Assembly (NCBI GenBank): GCA_003486385.1
Contig: DNFT01000108.1
Location: forward strand, 1-56,947
Source of the DNA: Eubacterium sp.
GTDB lineage: Bacteria > Bacillota > Clostridia > Lachnospirales > Lachnospiraceae
DNA: 56,947 nucleotides
Direction of reading: 5' to 3'
Shown here: piece by piece, positions 17,278 through 26,264 of the stretch
Position numbering within the stretch: position 1 is the first letter of the stretch
Layout: the number at the start of each line of letters is the position of its first letter
Notes under the pieces: generated by a model
The model's input: only the letters and a program-made list of their open reading frames with translations
What the model was told of the DNA's origin: nothing
The model's database searches: none
Position numbers and translations under genes: made by a program

Positions 17278-19917
17278 CTATCCTCTAAGATGTGAAAGAC
17301 GCTCCTTAACCTGCTCCATCATCTGTGTATATTTCTCAAGCTTATCCTTCTCCTCCTGAAGCTTTGCAGCAGGAGCTTTGCTTACGAAGCGCTCATTTGA
17401 GAGCATGCCGTTAACTCTTGCAAGCTCTCCGTTAAGTCTCTTCTCCTCATTTTCAAGGCGCTCGATTTCCTTTGCAATGTCTACAAGCTCTGCAAACGGC
17501 ATGTAGATTGTTCCGTTAGGTATAACAACCGATACCGCATCCGAATCAATTCCGTTCTTATTATCCTGTACAATAACCTCGCTTGCATAGCCAAGCGCTG
17601 CAAAGAATACCCTTCCGTTCTCAAATATACCTCTAAGAGACTCCTCTGCGGATACAACGTATACCTTTGCCTTGCGGCTTGGAGCAACATTCATGGAGGT
17701 TCTTGTATTTCTTATTCCTCTTACAGCCTCCTTGATTGTCTCAATGGCATTCTCCTCAACAGGGAAGCTGAACTCTTCCTTATATACTGGCCAGTTGGAA
17801 ATCATAATCGACTCCTCCTCGTCCTGAAGGTTGCAGAAAATCTCCTCTGTTATGAACGGCATATATGGATGGAGAAGCTTTAGCGACTCTATAAGAACTG
17901 TCTTTAGTGTATAGAGTGCGGCAGCCTTGGTTGTGTCCTCATCATTGTACAGACGTGGCTTAACCATCTCGATATACCAGTCACAGAACTCCTCCCAGAT
18001 AAAGTCATAAATCTTGCCTACTGCAACGCCAAGGTCGAAGTTCTCCATGTTCTCTGTGACATCCTTTGCAAGTGTATTTAACTTGGAAAGAATCCACTTG
18101 TCGGCAGGTGTGAGCTCATCAAGGCTTACAGCCTTTGCCTCAGCCTTATCAAGGTTCATCATAATGAATCTTGAAGCATTCCATACCTTATTTGCAAAAT
18201 TACGGCTCGCCTCAACTCTCTCCCAGTAGAAACGCATATCATTTCCCGGTGCATTTCCTGTTACAAGTGTAAGTCTCAAAGCGTCCGCGCCGTACTTATC
18301 AATAACCTCAAGAGGGTCAATTCCGTTTCCAAGAGACTTGCTCATCTTGCGTCCCTGTGAATCTCTCACAAGTCCATGGATGAGAACATTCTTAAACGGA
18401 ACCTCTCCCATGTGCTCAAGTCCTGAGAACATCATTCTTACAACCCAGAAGAATATAATATCATAGCCTGTTACAAGCACATCTGTAGGATAGAAATACT
18501 CAAGCTCAGGTGTCTTTTCAGGCCATCCAAGTGTTGAAAACGGCCATAAGGCTGATGAAAACCATGTATCAAGTGTATCCGGGTCCTGTCTCATAGGCTT
18601 GCCGCACTTAGGACATACTGCGCTGTCCTCCTTGGTGACAACCATCTCACCGCACTCATCGCAGTAGAATGCAGGTATTCTGTGTCCCCACCAGAGCTGA
18701 CGTGAGATACACCAGTCCTTGATTCCCTCTAACCAGTGGAAATATGTCTTGTCAAAATGCTCAGGCACGAACCTGGTATCACCCTTCTTCACCGCCTCGA
18801 TTGCCGGCTCTGCAAGCTCCTTCATCTTTACAAACCACTGCTTTGAAACTCTCGGCTCAACGGTTGTATGGCAGCGGTAGCATGTACCTACATTATGGCT
18901 GTAGTCCTCAATCTTTACAAGAGCACCCTCCGCCTCAAGATCCTTTACTATCGCCTCTCTCGCCTCATAGCGGTCCATTCCTGCGTACTTAGGATAATCG
19001 TCAACAATCTTCGCATCCTCTGTCATAACATTGATGACAGGGAGCTTATGTCTTAATCCAACCTCGAAATCGTTAGGGTCGTGTGCAGGTGTAATCTTTA
19101 CAACGCCTGTACCGAACTCCATCTCAACATACTCATCCGCAATAATAGGAATCTCTCTGTGAACGATAGGAAGAATGACTGTCTTGCCTACCATATCCTT
19201 GTAGCGCTCATCGTCAGGGTTAACTGCAACCGCTGTATCGCCGAGCATTGTCTCCGGTCTTGTGGTTGCCATCTGGATATATCCGCTTCCGTCTGAGAGT
19301 GGATATCTCAAATGCCAGAAATGTCCTGCCTGATCCTCGTACTCAACCTCAGCATCCGAAATGGATGTAAGGCACTTAGGGCACCAGTTGATTATTCTCT
19401 CGCCCTTATATATCTGTCCCTTGTTATAGAGATTTACGAAAACCTCCTTCACAGCCTTAGAACAGCCCTCGTCCATTGTAAAACGCTCTCTGTCCCAGTC
19501 CGCAGACGAACCGATCTTCTTTAACTGGCTCACGATTCTTCCGCCGTACTCAGCCTTCCAGTCCCATGCGCGCTTTAGGAATGCGTCTCTTCCAAGCTCT
19601 TCCTTGGTAACGCCTTCCTTTCTCATAGCCTCAACAATCTTGGCTTCCGTCGCGATGGAAGCGTGGTCTGTTCCCGGAACCCAGAGTGCCTCATAGCCCT
19701 GCATTCTCTTAAATCTGATTAAAATATCCTGAAGTGTGTTGTCAAGCGCATGACCCATGTGGAGCTGTCCTGTGATATTAGGAGGCGGCATGACAATAGT
19801 AAAAGGCTTCTTATCCCTGTTTACCTCAGCGTGAAAATACTTATTGTCAAGCCACTTCTGGTACAGACGTCCCTCAATCTCGGAAGGGTTGTAATTTTTT
19901 TCAAGTTCCTTTGCCAT
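17278..19917 (-). CDS. valS: Valyl-tRNA synthetase
   Basis: An 879-residue class I synthetase that charges tRNA-Val. Its HIGH-type motif HMGH is at 53-56 in PPPNITGQLHMGHAL. KMSKS is near 524-528 in GRKMSKSLGN. The editing domain has TTRPETMLGDTAV and GTGVVKITPAHDPND. The zinc-ribbon-like CDECGEM...CPKCGKP is in the catalytic insertion. A C-terminal coiled-coil tRNA-binding arm starts near 815. The length is normal. The ATG follows AAGGAG nine bases upstream. Expression is controlled by a T-box leader. The glycosyltransferase gene begins 41 bp downstream, with no terminator seen between them. Confidence 0.98.
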   Translation of the reverse strand: MAKELEKNYNPSEIEGRLYQKWLDNKYFHAEVNRDKKPFTIVMPPPNITGQLHMGHALDNTLQDILIRFKRMQGYEALWVPGTDHASIATEAKIVEAMRKEGVTKEELGRDAFLKRAWDWKAEYGGRIVSQLKKIGSSADWDRERFTMDEGCSKAVKEVFVNLYNKGQIYKGERIINWCPKCLTSISDAEVEYEDQAGHFWHLRYPLSDGSGYIQMATTRPETMLGDTAVAVNPDDERYKDMVGKTVILPIVHREIPIIADEYVEMEFGTGVVKITPAHDPNDFEVGLRHKLPVINVMTEDAKIVDDYPKYAGMDRYEAREAIVKDLEAEGALVKIEDYSHNVGTCYRCHTTVEPRVSKQWFVKMKELAEPAIEAVKKGDTRFVPEHFDKTYFHWLEGIKDWCISRQLWWGHRIPAFYCDECGEMVVTKEDSAVCPKCGKPMRQDPDTLDTWFSSALWPFSTLGWPEKTPELEYFYPTDVLVTGYDIIFFWVVRMMFSGLEHMGEVPFKNVLIHGLVRDSQGRKMSKSLGNGIDPLEVIDKYGADALRLTLVTGNAPGNDMRFYWERVEASRNFANKVWNASRFIMMNLDKAEAKAVSLDELTPADKWILSKLNTLAKDVTENMENFDLGVAVGKIYDFIWEEFCDWYIEMVKPRLYNDEDTTKAAALYTLKTVLIESLKLLHPYMPFITEEIFCNLQDEEESIMISNWPVYKEEFSFPVEENAIETIKEAVRGIRNTRTSMNVAPSRKAKVYVVSAEESLRGIFENGRVFFAALGYASEVIVQDNKNGIDSDAVSVVIPNGTIYMPFAELVDIAKEIERLENEEKRLNGELARVNGMLSNERFVSKAPAAKLQEEKDKLEKYTQMMEQVKERLSHLRG

Positions 19918-19986
19918 CTTTTTATTCTCCTTTTTATGTGTGCGGAGAGTTCTGCCCTGATAAAATTATATTTACCAAAAACAAAA

Positions 19987-20017
19987 CCCTCCGCAGAAAA
20001 ATAGTCTCTGCGAAGGG
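19987..20017 (-). terminator. T-box terminator upstream of valS
   Basis: Arms CCCTCCGCAGA (19987-19997) and TCTGCGAAGGG (20007-20017) form an 11-bp stem with one mismatch. On the minus strand it is followed by TTTTGTTTTTGG. Confidence 0.85.
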
Positions 20018-20335
20018 CGATTATACTTACCGCGGTACCACCTTCATTGACTTATAAAAAGTCCTCTCTGTCACGGCGCGAACTGCTTCGTACACCATGT
20101 CTGTTCTTGTAACGGGAACAACTCCGCCATCAGCTAATCGCACATCGTCCATTATATGTACGTGTGTCTTTCACCGATGAAGCTCAGAAGCTACCTTCCC
20201 ATACAGCAATATCCGAAAACGCTTCCAGCAATGATGATCTCACATGCTATGCGTATAACATAACCTGATATGTTCATTCACTGCGTTCCCTCTCTGTAGG
20301 ATTGCACTATGGTACTCCTCTTCGTCACAGCCTTT
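20018..20335 (-). promoter_or_regulatory. T-box leader controlling valS
   Basis: The minus strand carries the T-box core AAGGTGGTACCGCGG (20044-20030), the AGAGAG-type stem I bulge sequence and a leader of about 310 nt. The leader should sense uncharged tRNA-Val and switch between antiterminator and terminator. I could not assign the valine specifier codon with confidence. No protein gene is seen between 19918 and 20344. Confidence 0.93.
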
Positions 20336-20344
20336 AACATATAC

Positions 20345-22831
20345 TTAATATATACGTTTTTCTAAGGTTTTGTCAACCTGTATATTGCTTTTATTTATAT
20401 TTTTATTCCTGTCCTTCAGTACGAAATACATCAGAATACCGAATGCGGCACCTAAGAGAACCATTCTCACCCATAATCTCTCAAGAATATTCTTCTCCTT
20501 GTTAATTGTAAGCTTCAATGTCTCAACTGCGACAGGTTCACCGTCCTCATCCACTTCATCCCCCAGAAGCTCAAACCAGAAGTTATAGCTTCCGCCCGGA
20601 AGATTCTCATAAAAGATATGTTCAAGCTCACTTAGACGAACCGTTGTATAGGCTTTATCCACACCCGGCATTATATACCTGACATAAGGATCCTGATTGG
20701 AGAAATTGAGCACTGAGCACAGGATATCAATCTGCTCTGCATCCTTTGTGAGGCTTAGCTCATACTCATTCCCACCTTTCTCGACAAGCTCACCTAATCT
20801 CTTGTCAACGCGCACGCTCTGAATCATCAGCTTGAGCGACGATATGTCGAATCCCCTCGCCGTATCAATGTATGAATATATCTTTTTTCCACATGGAAGA
20901 TACAATCTTCCGGCCTCGTTCATAAAGCAGCTGCCAGACTCCGTAAGTTCACCGAAAAATCCCGCATTCTCATCATACATCTCATAAGCGGCTGTGACAT
21001 TGTCATCCACCCCTGCGAAAATATTGTCAAGCTCTATAATAAAGAATGCTGTCTTACAAACCACATACAGCTTATTATCCCTTATAAAAACAGCTTTGCA
21101 TTTCTGATTTTTCAAAGCTTCCGGCATATTCTCCGGCACAGACACCTTCTTACCATTGTAGAATGCAACTCCGTTGTCCGTTGCCACAAAGAAGCCCTCC
21201 TGATATGCCGCCATATCATTCACATTCTTAGAAGGCAGTCCGTAATTCTCATCGATATTTGCCTCCAGCTTTCCATCAGCAAATACGAATATTCCGGCTC
21301 CATGGCTTGCGATGTAGAACTTCTCCTGTGTCTGCCTGCCAAAGCTTCCGTATATCACTGACGCAGCCTCCGTGTTATACATTCCCATGGTCTTATCGTA
21401 GACGGCAGCTGCATTTTTTCCGTCATACACAATGCAGCCGTCATCGGTAAGGACATACAGCATACCGTCAACAACCTGAAGCCTGCTTATCTTAGCGGCA
21501 TCCACAATCAATTCTCCGCTCTCAGAATATACACCCTGTCCGTACACAGCTACATGCTTGCTGCCGTTATAGGATATAATACCTGTTATTCTTCTGCTGC
21601 TGAAGCTGTCCGTGAAGGAATTGCTGATATTTCTTCTGTCACTCATATCAATCGCTGCTATGCCGCTGTCCGTCGCAGCATAGAGTATTCCGTCCTCCTC
21701 AAGTACAGCGTTTATGACATCCGTATCAAGCCCCGTGCGCGCAAGCTCATCCGTGAACTCAGAGCTTCGCAGAAGAAGCACTCCTCTCTTTGATGAGCTT
21801 ATCCAGTAGTTGCCCTGATAGTCCGCCATAATGTCGGTAAAGCCGCTCTCAAAGCCATCAAATTCACAAGCGTAATAAGGGCAGCTCTCCAACGCAGGTG
21901 CAGCTCCGTAGCCAAGATAAAAATACCCTATCTGCCCATCGGTGAGCACCCACAATCTGTTGCCGGCATCATAAAAAAGCCTGTTTATTCCCGACGTATC
22001 GCCGGACAAAGCTGTCTTGGACAAATCAACCCACAGCTTTACCCCAGCTTCAATATCATTTTCATCGATGACCGCCATGTCCATGCCTGAGGCTCCGACA
22101 ACGAAATAGCCATTCACATAGCACACCTGCGCTTTCCCGGAATACGGAAGCTTGATTTTTCCGACCTGCACAGAGTCCTTTAAGAAAACCATATCACCAT
22201 TGACCGTGACTGCGGCGTTTAGCTTCTCCCCAGAGGCAACCGAGGTAACATAGTAATACTCCTCACCCACAAGCTCAGTAATCGTATACCCACTTGCCGG
22301 ATTTATAGTAATCATGTTTTTCAGGGTACCAACATATATTACATCGTCATTTCCCTGCGCAATGCTTGTAGCATAATTAGAAGCATGTTCACTCACATCA
22401 TCAAAATGCTGAAAACGGCTTCCAAGGTATATGGCTCCGCCATACGTTGTGGTGGCAAACCACACGCCTCCATCCTTGGTTGTAATCATATCATTCACAC
22501 CATCAAAATGATAAAATGAACCATATTCGGTAAATTCATTTCCATCATAAGCAACCAGACCCTCGTCCGTTCCTATCCAGACTATTCCATCACTTGTCTG
22601 TGTCATTGAGCTTACCTTGTTGGACATAAGCCCTGTTGTTGTGTTGTATATTGTCCGGCCATATTTTTCCCACGCGATATGTCCACTGTCATCCGCAGCT
22701 CCCTGCACGGTTGCTGCCCTGTCCGTACCGCCTCCGGCATCATCGGCTCTCACCGTGCCGGCATTAAACGGCAGACCAAGGGACACCATAACCGCCAAAG
22801 CTATCGCCGGCATGCTCTTTATTCTTCTCAT
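20345..22831 (-). CDS. Secreted beta-propeller sensor ectodomain (Reg_prop / Y_Y_Y type) without kinase
   Basis: About 828 residues. A signal peptide is followed by many Reg_prop-like blades such as DGIVWIGTDEGLVAYDGNEF and GVWFATTTYGGAIYLG, consistent with one or two seven-bladed propellers. A Y_Y_Y-like Ig module follows (about 700-790, PYVRYIMPGVDKAYT). Then come one membrane helix (LWVRMVLLGAAFGILMYFVL) and a tail of about 25 residues. In hybrid two-component sensors this ectodomain is joined to a histidine kinase or other output domain, and none is present here. The start at 22831 follows AAGGAG. The valS promoter is embedded in its 3' end. It may be a ligand-binding partner or a truncated sensor. 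Confidence 0.85.
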   Translation of the reverse strand: MRRIKSMPAIALAVMVSLGLPFNAGTVRADDAGGGTDRAATVQGAADDSGHIAWEKYGRTIYNTTTGLMSNKVSSMTQTSDGIVWIGTDEGLVAYDGNEFTEYGSFYHFDGVNDMITTKDGGVWFATTTYGGAIYLGSRFQHFDDVSEHASNYATSIAQGNDDVIYVGTLKNMITINPASGYTITELVGEEYYYVTSVASGEKLNAAVTVNGDMVFLKDSVQVGKIKLPYSGKAQVCYVNGYFVVGASGMDMAVIDENDIEAGVKLWVDLSKTALSGDTSGINRLFYDAGNRLWVLTDGQIGYFYLGYGAAPALESCPYYACEFDGFESGFTDIMADYQGNYWISSSKRGVLLLRSSEFTDELARTGLDTDVINAVLEEDGILYAATDSGIAAIDMSDRRNISNSFTDSFSSRRITGIISYNGSKHVAVYGQGVYSESGELIVDAAKISRLQVVDGMLYVLTDDGCIVYDGKNAAAVYDKTMGMYNTEAASVIYGSFGRQTQEKFYIASHGAGIFVFADGKLEANIDENYGLPSKNVNDMAAYQEGFFVATDNGVAFYNGKKVSVPENMPEALKNQKCKAVFIRDNKLYVVCKTAFFIIELDNIFAGVDDNVTAAYEMYDENAGFFGELTESGSCFMNEAGRLYLPCGKKIYSYIDTARGFDISSLKLMIQSVRVDKRLGELVEKGGNEYELSLTKDAEQIDILCSVLNFSNQDPYVRYIMPGVDKAYTTVRLSELEHIFYENLPGGSYNFWFELLGDEVDEDGEPVAVETLKLTINKEKNILERLWVRMVLLGAAFGILMYFVLKDRNKNINKSNIQVDKTLEKRIY
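20347..20376 (-). promoter_or_regulatory. Promoter of the valS T-box transcript
   Basis: On the minus strand, TTGACA (20376-20371), an 18-bp spacer and TATATT (20352-20347). It lies inside the last codons of the upstream propeller gene. Confidence 0.65.
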
Positions 22832-22844
22832 ATACGATATCTCC

Positions 22845-24026
22845 TTACAAATCGGCACATCCATAGCGACTGGCAATTTCTAAAATATCGTTCGCATACT
22901 GTGGATTGTCCTTCGCAAATTCAGCAATATTCTTCTTCGCTTCATCAATCTTCTTGATGTTAAATTCAATCTGCTCTCTAAGCTTCTGTCTGCGCACATT
23001 GAGATTATGCCTTACCTCTACCATTTCCTTTGGATTATACAGCGCTTCAAGCTGGTTCTGCCATATCTCCGCATCATGCATGCCGATTCCGGCAAGTATT
23101 ACGGTAAGCTGGTCTGTCGCTCTGCCAAGCATTCCTGTCGTCCGCGCGTATCTTTCGCGCTCCTTCTTGTCATCGAGGTACATTTCATACGCATTGGCAA
23201 AATCGTAAGAATTCTTGACGCCATACTTTGCGTACTGATACTCTATTGTATTTACTGTGTTTATATACTTTATCTTGACCTTATTCTGTAACATAATAGC
23301 CCTGTTTAACTTCTTCTCGGACAGCTTCATGGTGTAGACCGCATTGCGGTTTAACACAAACATGAATACAATAAATACCGTCATTATAAAAAGCATCACC
23401 GTAAGCAGATAATTATCCCCGGAAGGAACAATCTTTCCCGACACTCCCATATAAATAAGAATGGCAATAATCGCTACAACGCCGATTATAGAAATATTTT
23501 TGACATTATGGCGGCGGTTTACACAATTTTCTATATCTTCCCTCAGCCCCATCTTCTCGCCTTCAAGCATGCTCAGATCCTTGCGCACCATCTGGCAGTA
23601 CTGCTCATCGTTCTGAAGTCTTCTGAGGGCATCCTCAAGCTCATCCTCATGTGCACTGTAGTAGGCATATTTAGTGGCAGAAAGACGTCTTTTCTTATTG
23701 CGGCTGACAACCCGCTCCCTGTTGAGACTGGACATATCCTCTGCAGTCTCGGCAATAAGCTTCCTAGGCTCATCCTCAAGCTCATCAAGAAGCTGTATGT
23801 CATTCAAATGCTCCGTCACAGAGGCATACTCCCTCTTTGCCTCCTCAATATAATTGTTCGATTCCACAATCTGCTCGCACTGCGAATTGACAAACTGTAT
23901 ACGCGATACCTCGTCAAACATACTATTGTTTACTTCGTCATCCTTAAGTATCTCCTGCATATCCATATCGGATATGCCATATCCTTCGCTGCTCTTTTTC
24001 TTCTTTTTCTTTCCAAATAAGCCCAT
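22845..24026 (-). CDS. Coiled-coil protein with two membrane segments, unknown function
   Basis: A 393-residue protein. It opens with MGLFGKKKKKKSSEGYGISD, a very basic stretch. A long helical, charged region (about 35-165) looks like coiled coil. Two membrane helices follow (about 172-192 and 202-224), then a second long helical region ending near a hydrophobic SRYGCADL tail. Both coiled coils are probably cytoplasmic. No family is recognised. The ATG at 24026 follows GTGAGG; a GTG four codons upstream would remove that site. It precedes the propeller gene by 13 bp and follows the palindromic insertion, which probably now provides its upstream region. Confidence 0.7.
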   Translation of the reverse strand: MGLFGKKKKKKSSEGYGISDMDMQEILKDDEVNNSMFDEVSRIQFVNSQCEQIVESNNYIEEAKREYASVTEHLNDIQLLDELEDEPRKLIAETAEDMSSLNRERVVSRNKKRRLSATKYAYYSAHEDELEDALRRLQNDEQYCQMVRKDLSMLEGEKMGLREDIENCVNRRHNVKNISIIGVVAIIAILIYMGVSGKIVPSGDNYLLTVMLFIMTVFIVFMFVLNRNAVYTMKLSEKKLNRAIMLQNKVKIKYINTVNTIEYQYAKYGVKNSYDFANAYEMYLDDKKERERYARTTGMLGRATDQLTVILAGIGMHDAEIWQNQLEALYNPKEMVEVRHNLNVRRQKLREQIEFNIKKIDEAKKNIAEFAKDNPQYANDILEIASRYGCADL

Positions 24027-24044
24027 TTTATTCCTCACTTATAT

Positions 24045-24299
24045 ATTACCTGATAGGTAATTGCGAAACGCAAATTTGCCACAAATAGTTGTGTAATTTT
24101 ACTGGTACACTTCCGGACCTTTTGAACGCCATAATAGTTCGCTACGCGAACTAATGTCCTTAGCGGCTGTATTTTAGCCGCTTATGTACCGCTACGGCTT
24201 TCAAGGAGTGCGAACGTGTCCGGAAGGATACCAGTAAAATTATACAACGTCCGGCTGCCACACACTGAGTTTCGCAATTACCTCTATGATTACCTGATA
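24045..24299. mobile_element. MITE-like palindromic element with flanking 11-bp direct repeat
   Basis: Perfect 15-bp terminal inverted repeats (24055-24069 and 24269-24283) and inner 31-nt arms matching at 28 positions (24088-24118 and 24218-24248) form a 229-bp imperfect palindrome. Smaller hairpins, GTTCGC/GCGAAC and AGCGGCT/AGCCGCT, are nested inside. The direct repeat ATTACCTGATA flanks it at 24045-24055 and 24289-24299, like a target duplication. There is no coding frame. The right copy of the repeat overlaps the stop codon of the neighbouring gene. Confidence 0.65.
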
Positions 24300-24997
24300 T
24301 ACTCAAGATACTCCTGTTTCCATTCCGCCGCAAGCGCCTCACAGTCCTTCAGGCTCTCCGCTGCGTCCACCTGTCCGTCAATGGACAGCTTCGCAAGCTC
24401 ATCTGCCATCTGCCCGCATTTTTCTGAGGCTTCGTTCTCATTAAGCTCATACGCCTTTTCAAAGCATGCACCGGCAGCTTCAAAATCAAACAGCTGCGCA
24501 TAAGCATTTCCCATATTGTGCAGCACATTTCCCCAGAAGACCCTGTCCTCCGGCATAATCTCCCGTGGCTTCCCGGACACAATATTTCCATAACAGTTAA
24601 GCGCTCTTAAATATCTTTTATTTTTAAGGTAGCTGTCCGCTCTCGCCTTCATTCTCTCAAGCGGATTCTGTGTATCTAACCTTTCAAGCAGCTCCTTTAT
24701 TTTCTCTATCTCTCTGTCCGAATAAAAATCTACATATCCAAGAACCGTGAGCACCAGCTCTGACAGCTGCGCATGTCTCTCCTTCAGATTGCGAAGCCGC
24801 TGTGCCAGCTCCGGTTCCTTTATGCTCCGCTCAATAAATACGAATAAATCCTCACAGAAAAAATCTGCTCCCACAAGGTATATGTCATTATATAGAAAAT
24901 AGCTTATCTCCTCTATTGAATATACATTTACATCTGCACCCTCGATGTAATACGGAACCTTCGAATATTCACTTCTGCAAAGAATCATTCCACTCAT
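24290..24997 (-). CDS. TPR-like protein of unknown function
   Basis: A 235-residue soluble, acidic protein. The N-terminal half has MILCRSEYSKVPYYIEG, then ISYFLYNDIYLVGADFFCEDL. The C-terminal half has helix pairs resembling tetratricopeptide repeats, for example YLRALNCYGNIV and NMGNAYAQLFDFEAAGACFEKAYEL. It overlaps the Hsp70-like gene by 4 bp (ATGA), so translation is coupled and a shared complex is likely. The stop codon lies within the direct repeat that borders the palindromic element, so the original C-terminus might have been changed by the insertion. Confidence 0.75.
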   Translation of the reverse strand: MSGMILCRSEYSKVPYYIEGADVNVYSIEEISYFLYNDIYLVGADFFCEDLFVFIERSIKEPELAQRLRNLKERHAQLSELVLTVLGYVDFYSDREIEKIKELLERLDTQNPLERMKARADSYLKNKRYLRALNCYGNIVSGKPREIMPEDRVFWGNVLHNMGNAYAQLFDFEAAGACFEKAYELNENEASEKCGQMADELAKLSIDGQVDAAESLKDCEALAAEWKQEYLEYIR

Positions 24998-26241
24998 AAC
25001 AATATATCCTCTTTTATCGTCTTCCCACTGCTCCTTACAAACTCTCCGAAGCCCTTGTCCTCAACAGTGAGATGACAGCAGGCCTCATCCGTGAACTTAA
25101 GCGTTATGTTAATTCTCGAAGCCTTATCATCCCTTACCGGAAAATCGGTGAGCGGTATTTTTATCAGCTTCTTTTCTTTTCTTCCGACCGGTGATAAGAA
25201 TATCTCTATCTCCCGGCAGTCATCCACTATAAAGTCATACGAGCAGCCCGCCTTGTACCAGTTCACGCCCGGGCGCACAAGACGCAGAATCTTGTCCACG
25301 CCTCTGTCGCAGATTTTCATTTCTATGCCCGACGAAATTCTCTCATTACAGCACACGATGCAGTCCTTAAATCTCTCACCGACGCTCATTTCATACGCCT
25401 GATAGCATGCGCCCTTCACATAAAGATTCTGTCCTGCAAATGCCCTTCTCTTATTGCACACAAAATTGATAAAGCGCTGACACGAAAATTCTCCCTCAAA
25501 GCCCTCACCCGTCAGGTATACGGTTGATATAAGCTTGCCATCAAACAGTTCCTTTGCCTTTTTTAACAGAGTATCCTCAAGCTCATCCTTATCGGTTGAA
25601 TATGCAACTTCATCCCGCAAATCAAGGCGCTCCGACATGACAATCGTACTTCCGCAGTAGGGGGCAGCTGCCATACGGCAGTAGGTCAACCCCTGCCTTG
25701 CGTAATCAAAAACCACATTATCATTTTTCCACAATTCCTGTTTCTGACACATTGCATAATAGACAAAGGCTTCGACATGACTTGAATAAATTATCTTATC
25801 CCTGGATATTCCCATAAGCTCTACCGCTTCATCAATAACATCCAGTGTCGGCTTAGTGTACTCATCTATGGTAATACATATCCTGTCCGGTTTTTCATCC
25901 CCGCCAAAGCTTTCTTCCGCTGATTGAAGCAAAAAAGTAAGGTACACCATAAGAAGCCTTGCAGGACTGACCGATATTCCCTCCTTCGTCACCTTCTGCC
26001 CCGCCGCCGCGGCATCTAAAAGCTTATCAAAGAGGACACCCTCACCAAGCCGGCTGCATGAAACAGCAACCTCTCCTGCCATCCAGCCATTTGTATTATT
26101 ATACTCTCTTAACACAACCGTCGGCACTCTTAGGTCTGCCGCAGGTGACTGGAATGAAACAGATTCCGGCTCCGACTTTGCGACATTATAATAGCACACC
26201 TGTGAATATTCGTTTCCCAGATCAATCCCAATAATAAACAT
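24994..26241 (-). CDS. Hsp70/actin-like ATPase (DUF5716-like)
   Basis: A 415-residue protein with the motifs of the sugar-kinase/Hsp70/actin fold. Phosphate-1 is MFIIGIDLGNEYSQVCYYN (1-19). A helical connect region is DVIDEAVELMGISRDKIIYS, followed by HVEAFVYYA. Phosphate-2 is VVFDYARQGLTYCRM. The adenosine-like motif is VYLTGEGFEGEF. The usual GGG of phosphate-2 is replaced by YARQG, so catalysis may be weak or absent. The last 100 residues look beta-rich and may bind partners. The start follows AAGGAG. It stands between a 1207-residue repeat protein (23-bp gap) and the TPR-like protein (4-bp overlap). I believe it matches Pfam DUF5716, but this is from memory. Confidence 0.8.
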   Translation of the reverse strand: MFIIGIDLGNEYSQVCYYNVAKSEPESVSFQSPAADLRVPTVVLREYNNTNGWMAGEVAVSCSRLGEGVLFDKLLDAAAAGQKVTKEGISVSPARLLMVYLTFLLQSAEESFGGDEKPDRICITIDEYTKPTLDVIDEAVELMGISRDKIIYSSHVEAFVYYAMCQKQELWKNDNVVFDYARQGLTYCRMAAAPYCGSTIVMSERLDLRDEVAYSTDKDELEDTLLKKAKELFDGKLISTVYLTGEGFEGEFSCQRFINFVCNKRRAFAGQNLYVKGACYQAYEMSVGERFKDCIVCCNERISSGIEMKICDRGVDKILRLVRPGVNWYKAGCSYDFIVDDCREIEIFLSPVGRKEKKLIKIPLTDFPVRDDKASRINITLKFTDEACCHLTVEDKGFGEFVRSSGKTIKEDILL

Positions 26242-26264
26242 TCTGCGGCTCCTTTCACTATTTC

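Noticed and set aside
20345..22831. Calling the propeller protein a two-component histidine kinase
   Set aside because: There are only about 25 residues after the membrane helix, with no HisKA or ATPase motifs.
24055..24283. Reading the palindrome as a CRISPR or phage attachment site
   Set aside because: There are no spaced direct repeats, cas genes or integrase nearby. The inverted-repeat ends with flanking duplication fit an insertion element better.
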